From contig DASXTS010000323.1 in NCBI GenBank assembly GCA_036505275.1, forward strand, positions 1 through 13,215: 13,215 bases of DNA, given 5' to 3'. This DNA is from DASXTS01 sp036505275. GTDB taxonomy: Bacteria; Actinomycetota; Actinomycetes; Mycobacteriales; Pseudonocardiaceae. Shown here one piece after another: positions 13,089 to 13,215 of the stretch; the stretch's first letter is position 1, and each line of letters begins with the position of its first letter. Below the pieces are notes generated by a model. That model was not told the DNA's origin. It saw only the letters and a list, made by a program, of their open reading frames with translations, and did no database searches. The translations under genes and the position numbers were made by a program.

Positions 13089-13126
13089 ATCAGCAGGTCA
13101 CAACGAGAACGCTGTGACCTGCTGAT
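13089..13126 (-). terminator. Hairpin terminator of the tRNA-Lys gene
   Basis: ATCAGCAGGTCACA (13089-13102) and TGTGACCTGCTGAT (13113-13126) form a perfect 14-bp stem with a 10-base loop, five bases past the tRNA 3' end on the minus strand. CTT follows the stem but there is no long U-run. A tRNA terminator is the simplest reading. Because it lies between tRNA and integrase remnant, a role in the attachment site is also possible. Confidence 0.7.
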
Positions 13127-13130
13127 TCTG

Positions 13131-13203
13131 TGCGCCGCCAGGGACTCGAACCCCGAACCCGCTGGTTAAGAGCCAGCTGCTCTGCCAGTTGAGCTAGCGG
13201 CGC
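13131..13203 (-). tRNA. tRNA-Lys (anticodon CTT)
   Basis: The minus strand folds into a complete 73-base cloverleaf. The acceptor stem is GCGCCGC/GCGGCGC with discriminator A. The D-arm is GCTC/GAGC. The anticodon stem is GCTGG/CCAGC with loop CTCTTAA, giving anticodon CTT for the AAG codon. The T-arm is CGGGG/CCCTG with loop TTCGAGT. The 3' CCA is not encoded. tRNA 3' ends are common attachment sites for actinobacterial integrative elements, and the integrase remnant downstream fits this. Confidence 0.95.
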
Positions 13204-13215
13204 GTGGCCCGTCAT

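Noticed and set aside
13131..13203. Possible second att copy of the tRNA 3' end elsewhere in the window
   Set aside because: I looked for the T-arm and acceptor sequence elsewhere by eye and found none, so no att repeat pair is claimed here.
1..13215. CRISPR array, transposase, toxin-antitoxin pair or defence system
   Set aside because: No repeat-spacer pattern, no DDE or HUH transposase motifs, and no recognisable toxin, antitoxin or defence nuclease was seen.

Overview
The window is GC-rich DNA with strong third-position G/C bias, GTG starts and AGGAGG-type ribosome binding sites. It also carries a nicotinoprotein-type (NDMA-dependent) alcohol dehydrogenase. Together these point to an actinobacterium; nothing here fixes the genus. 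Fifteen protein genes look intact, one of them uncertain. There are also one tRNA-Lys gene and two gene remnants.

Layout. (1) 252-2916, plus strand: a two-gene molybdenum hydroxylase of the isoquinoline 1-oxidoreductase / aldehyde oxidase type. A Tat-exported Mo-binding large subunit is followed by a [2Fe-2S] small subunit, with no FAD subunit. (2) 4456-2928, minus strand: a compact operon of four overlapping genes, VOC/glyoxalase - ArsR regulator - SRPBCC (AHSA1-like) - YCII. It is read from a promoter whose -35 and -10 elements each sit in a perfect palindrome (4491-4525), which suggests autoregulation by the ArsR protein. (3) 5637-4552, minus: a bacterial serpin, preceded by a tandem array of a 19-bp repeat. 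(4) 7001-5784, minus: an IclR regulator and an AhpD-like carboxymuconolactone decarboxylase family protein. (5) 7130-8535, plus, divergent from IclR: a MIP18/DUF59 (PaaD-like) protein translationally coupled to an amidohydrolase-2 family protein with an altered metal site. (6) 8752-9372, plus: a DUF1353 protein with a C-terminal membrane region. (7) 10582-9467, minus: NDMA-dependent alcohol dehydrogenase, converging on the DUF1353 gene across a perfect 12-bp hairpin. (8) 11982-10765, minus: an NHL-like six-repeat propeller protein, with an unrecognised small ORF upstream. (9) 12402-13203: a scarred tRNA-Lys locus holding a frameshifted, truncated alpha/beta hydrolase, the first ~25 codons of a phage/ICE-type tyrosine integrase, direct repeats, and the tRNA gene with its hairpin.

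How the parts may work together. The DUF59-amidohydrolase pair and the NDMA-type alcohol dehydrogenase resemble accessory genes that I recall from actinobacterial soluble di-iron monooxygenase (propane/phenol type) clusters, but no monooxygenase lies in this window. With the Mo hydroxylase and two local regulators (IclR, ArsR), the region looks like accessory oxidative metabolism close to a tRNA integration hotspot. That functional link is inference. The most unusual items are the serpin with its upstream repeat array, the atypical amidohydrolase, the dual-palindrome promoter and the decayed integration site.
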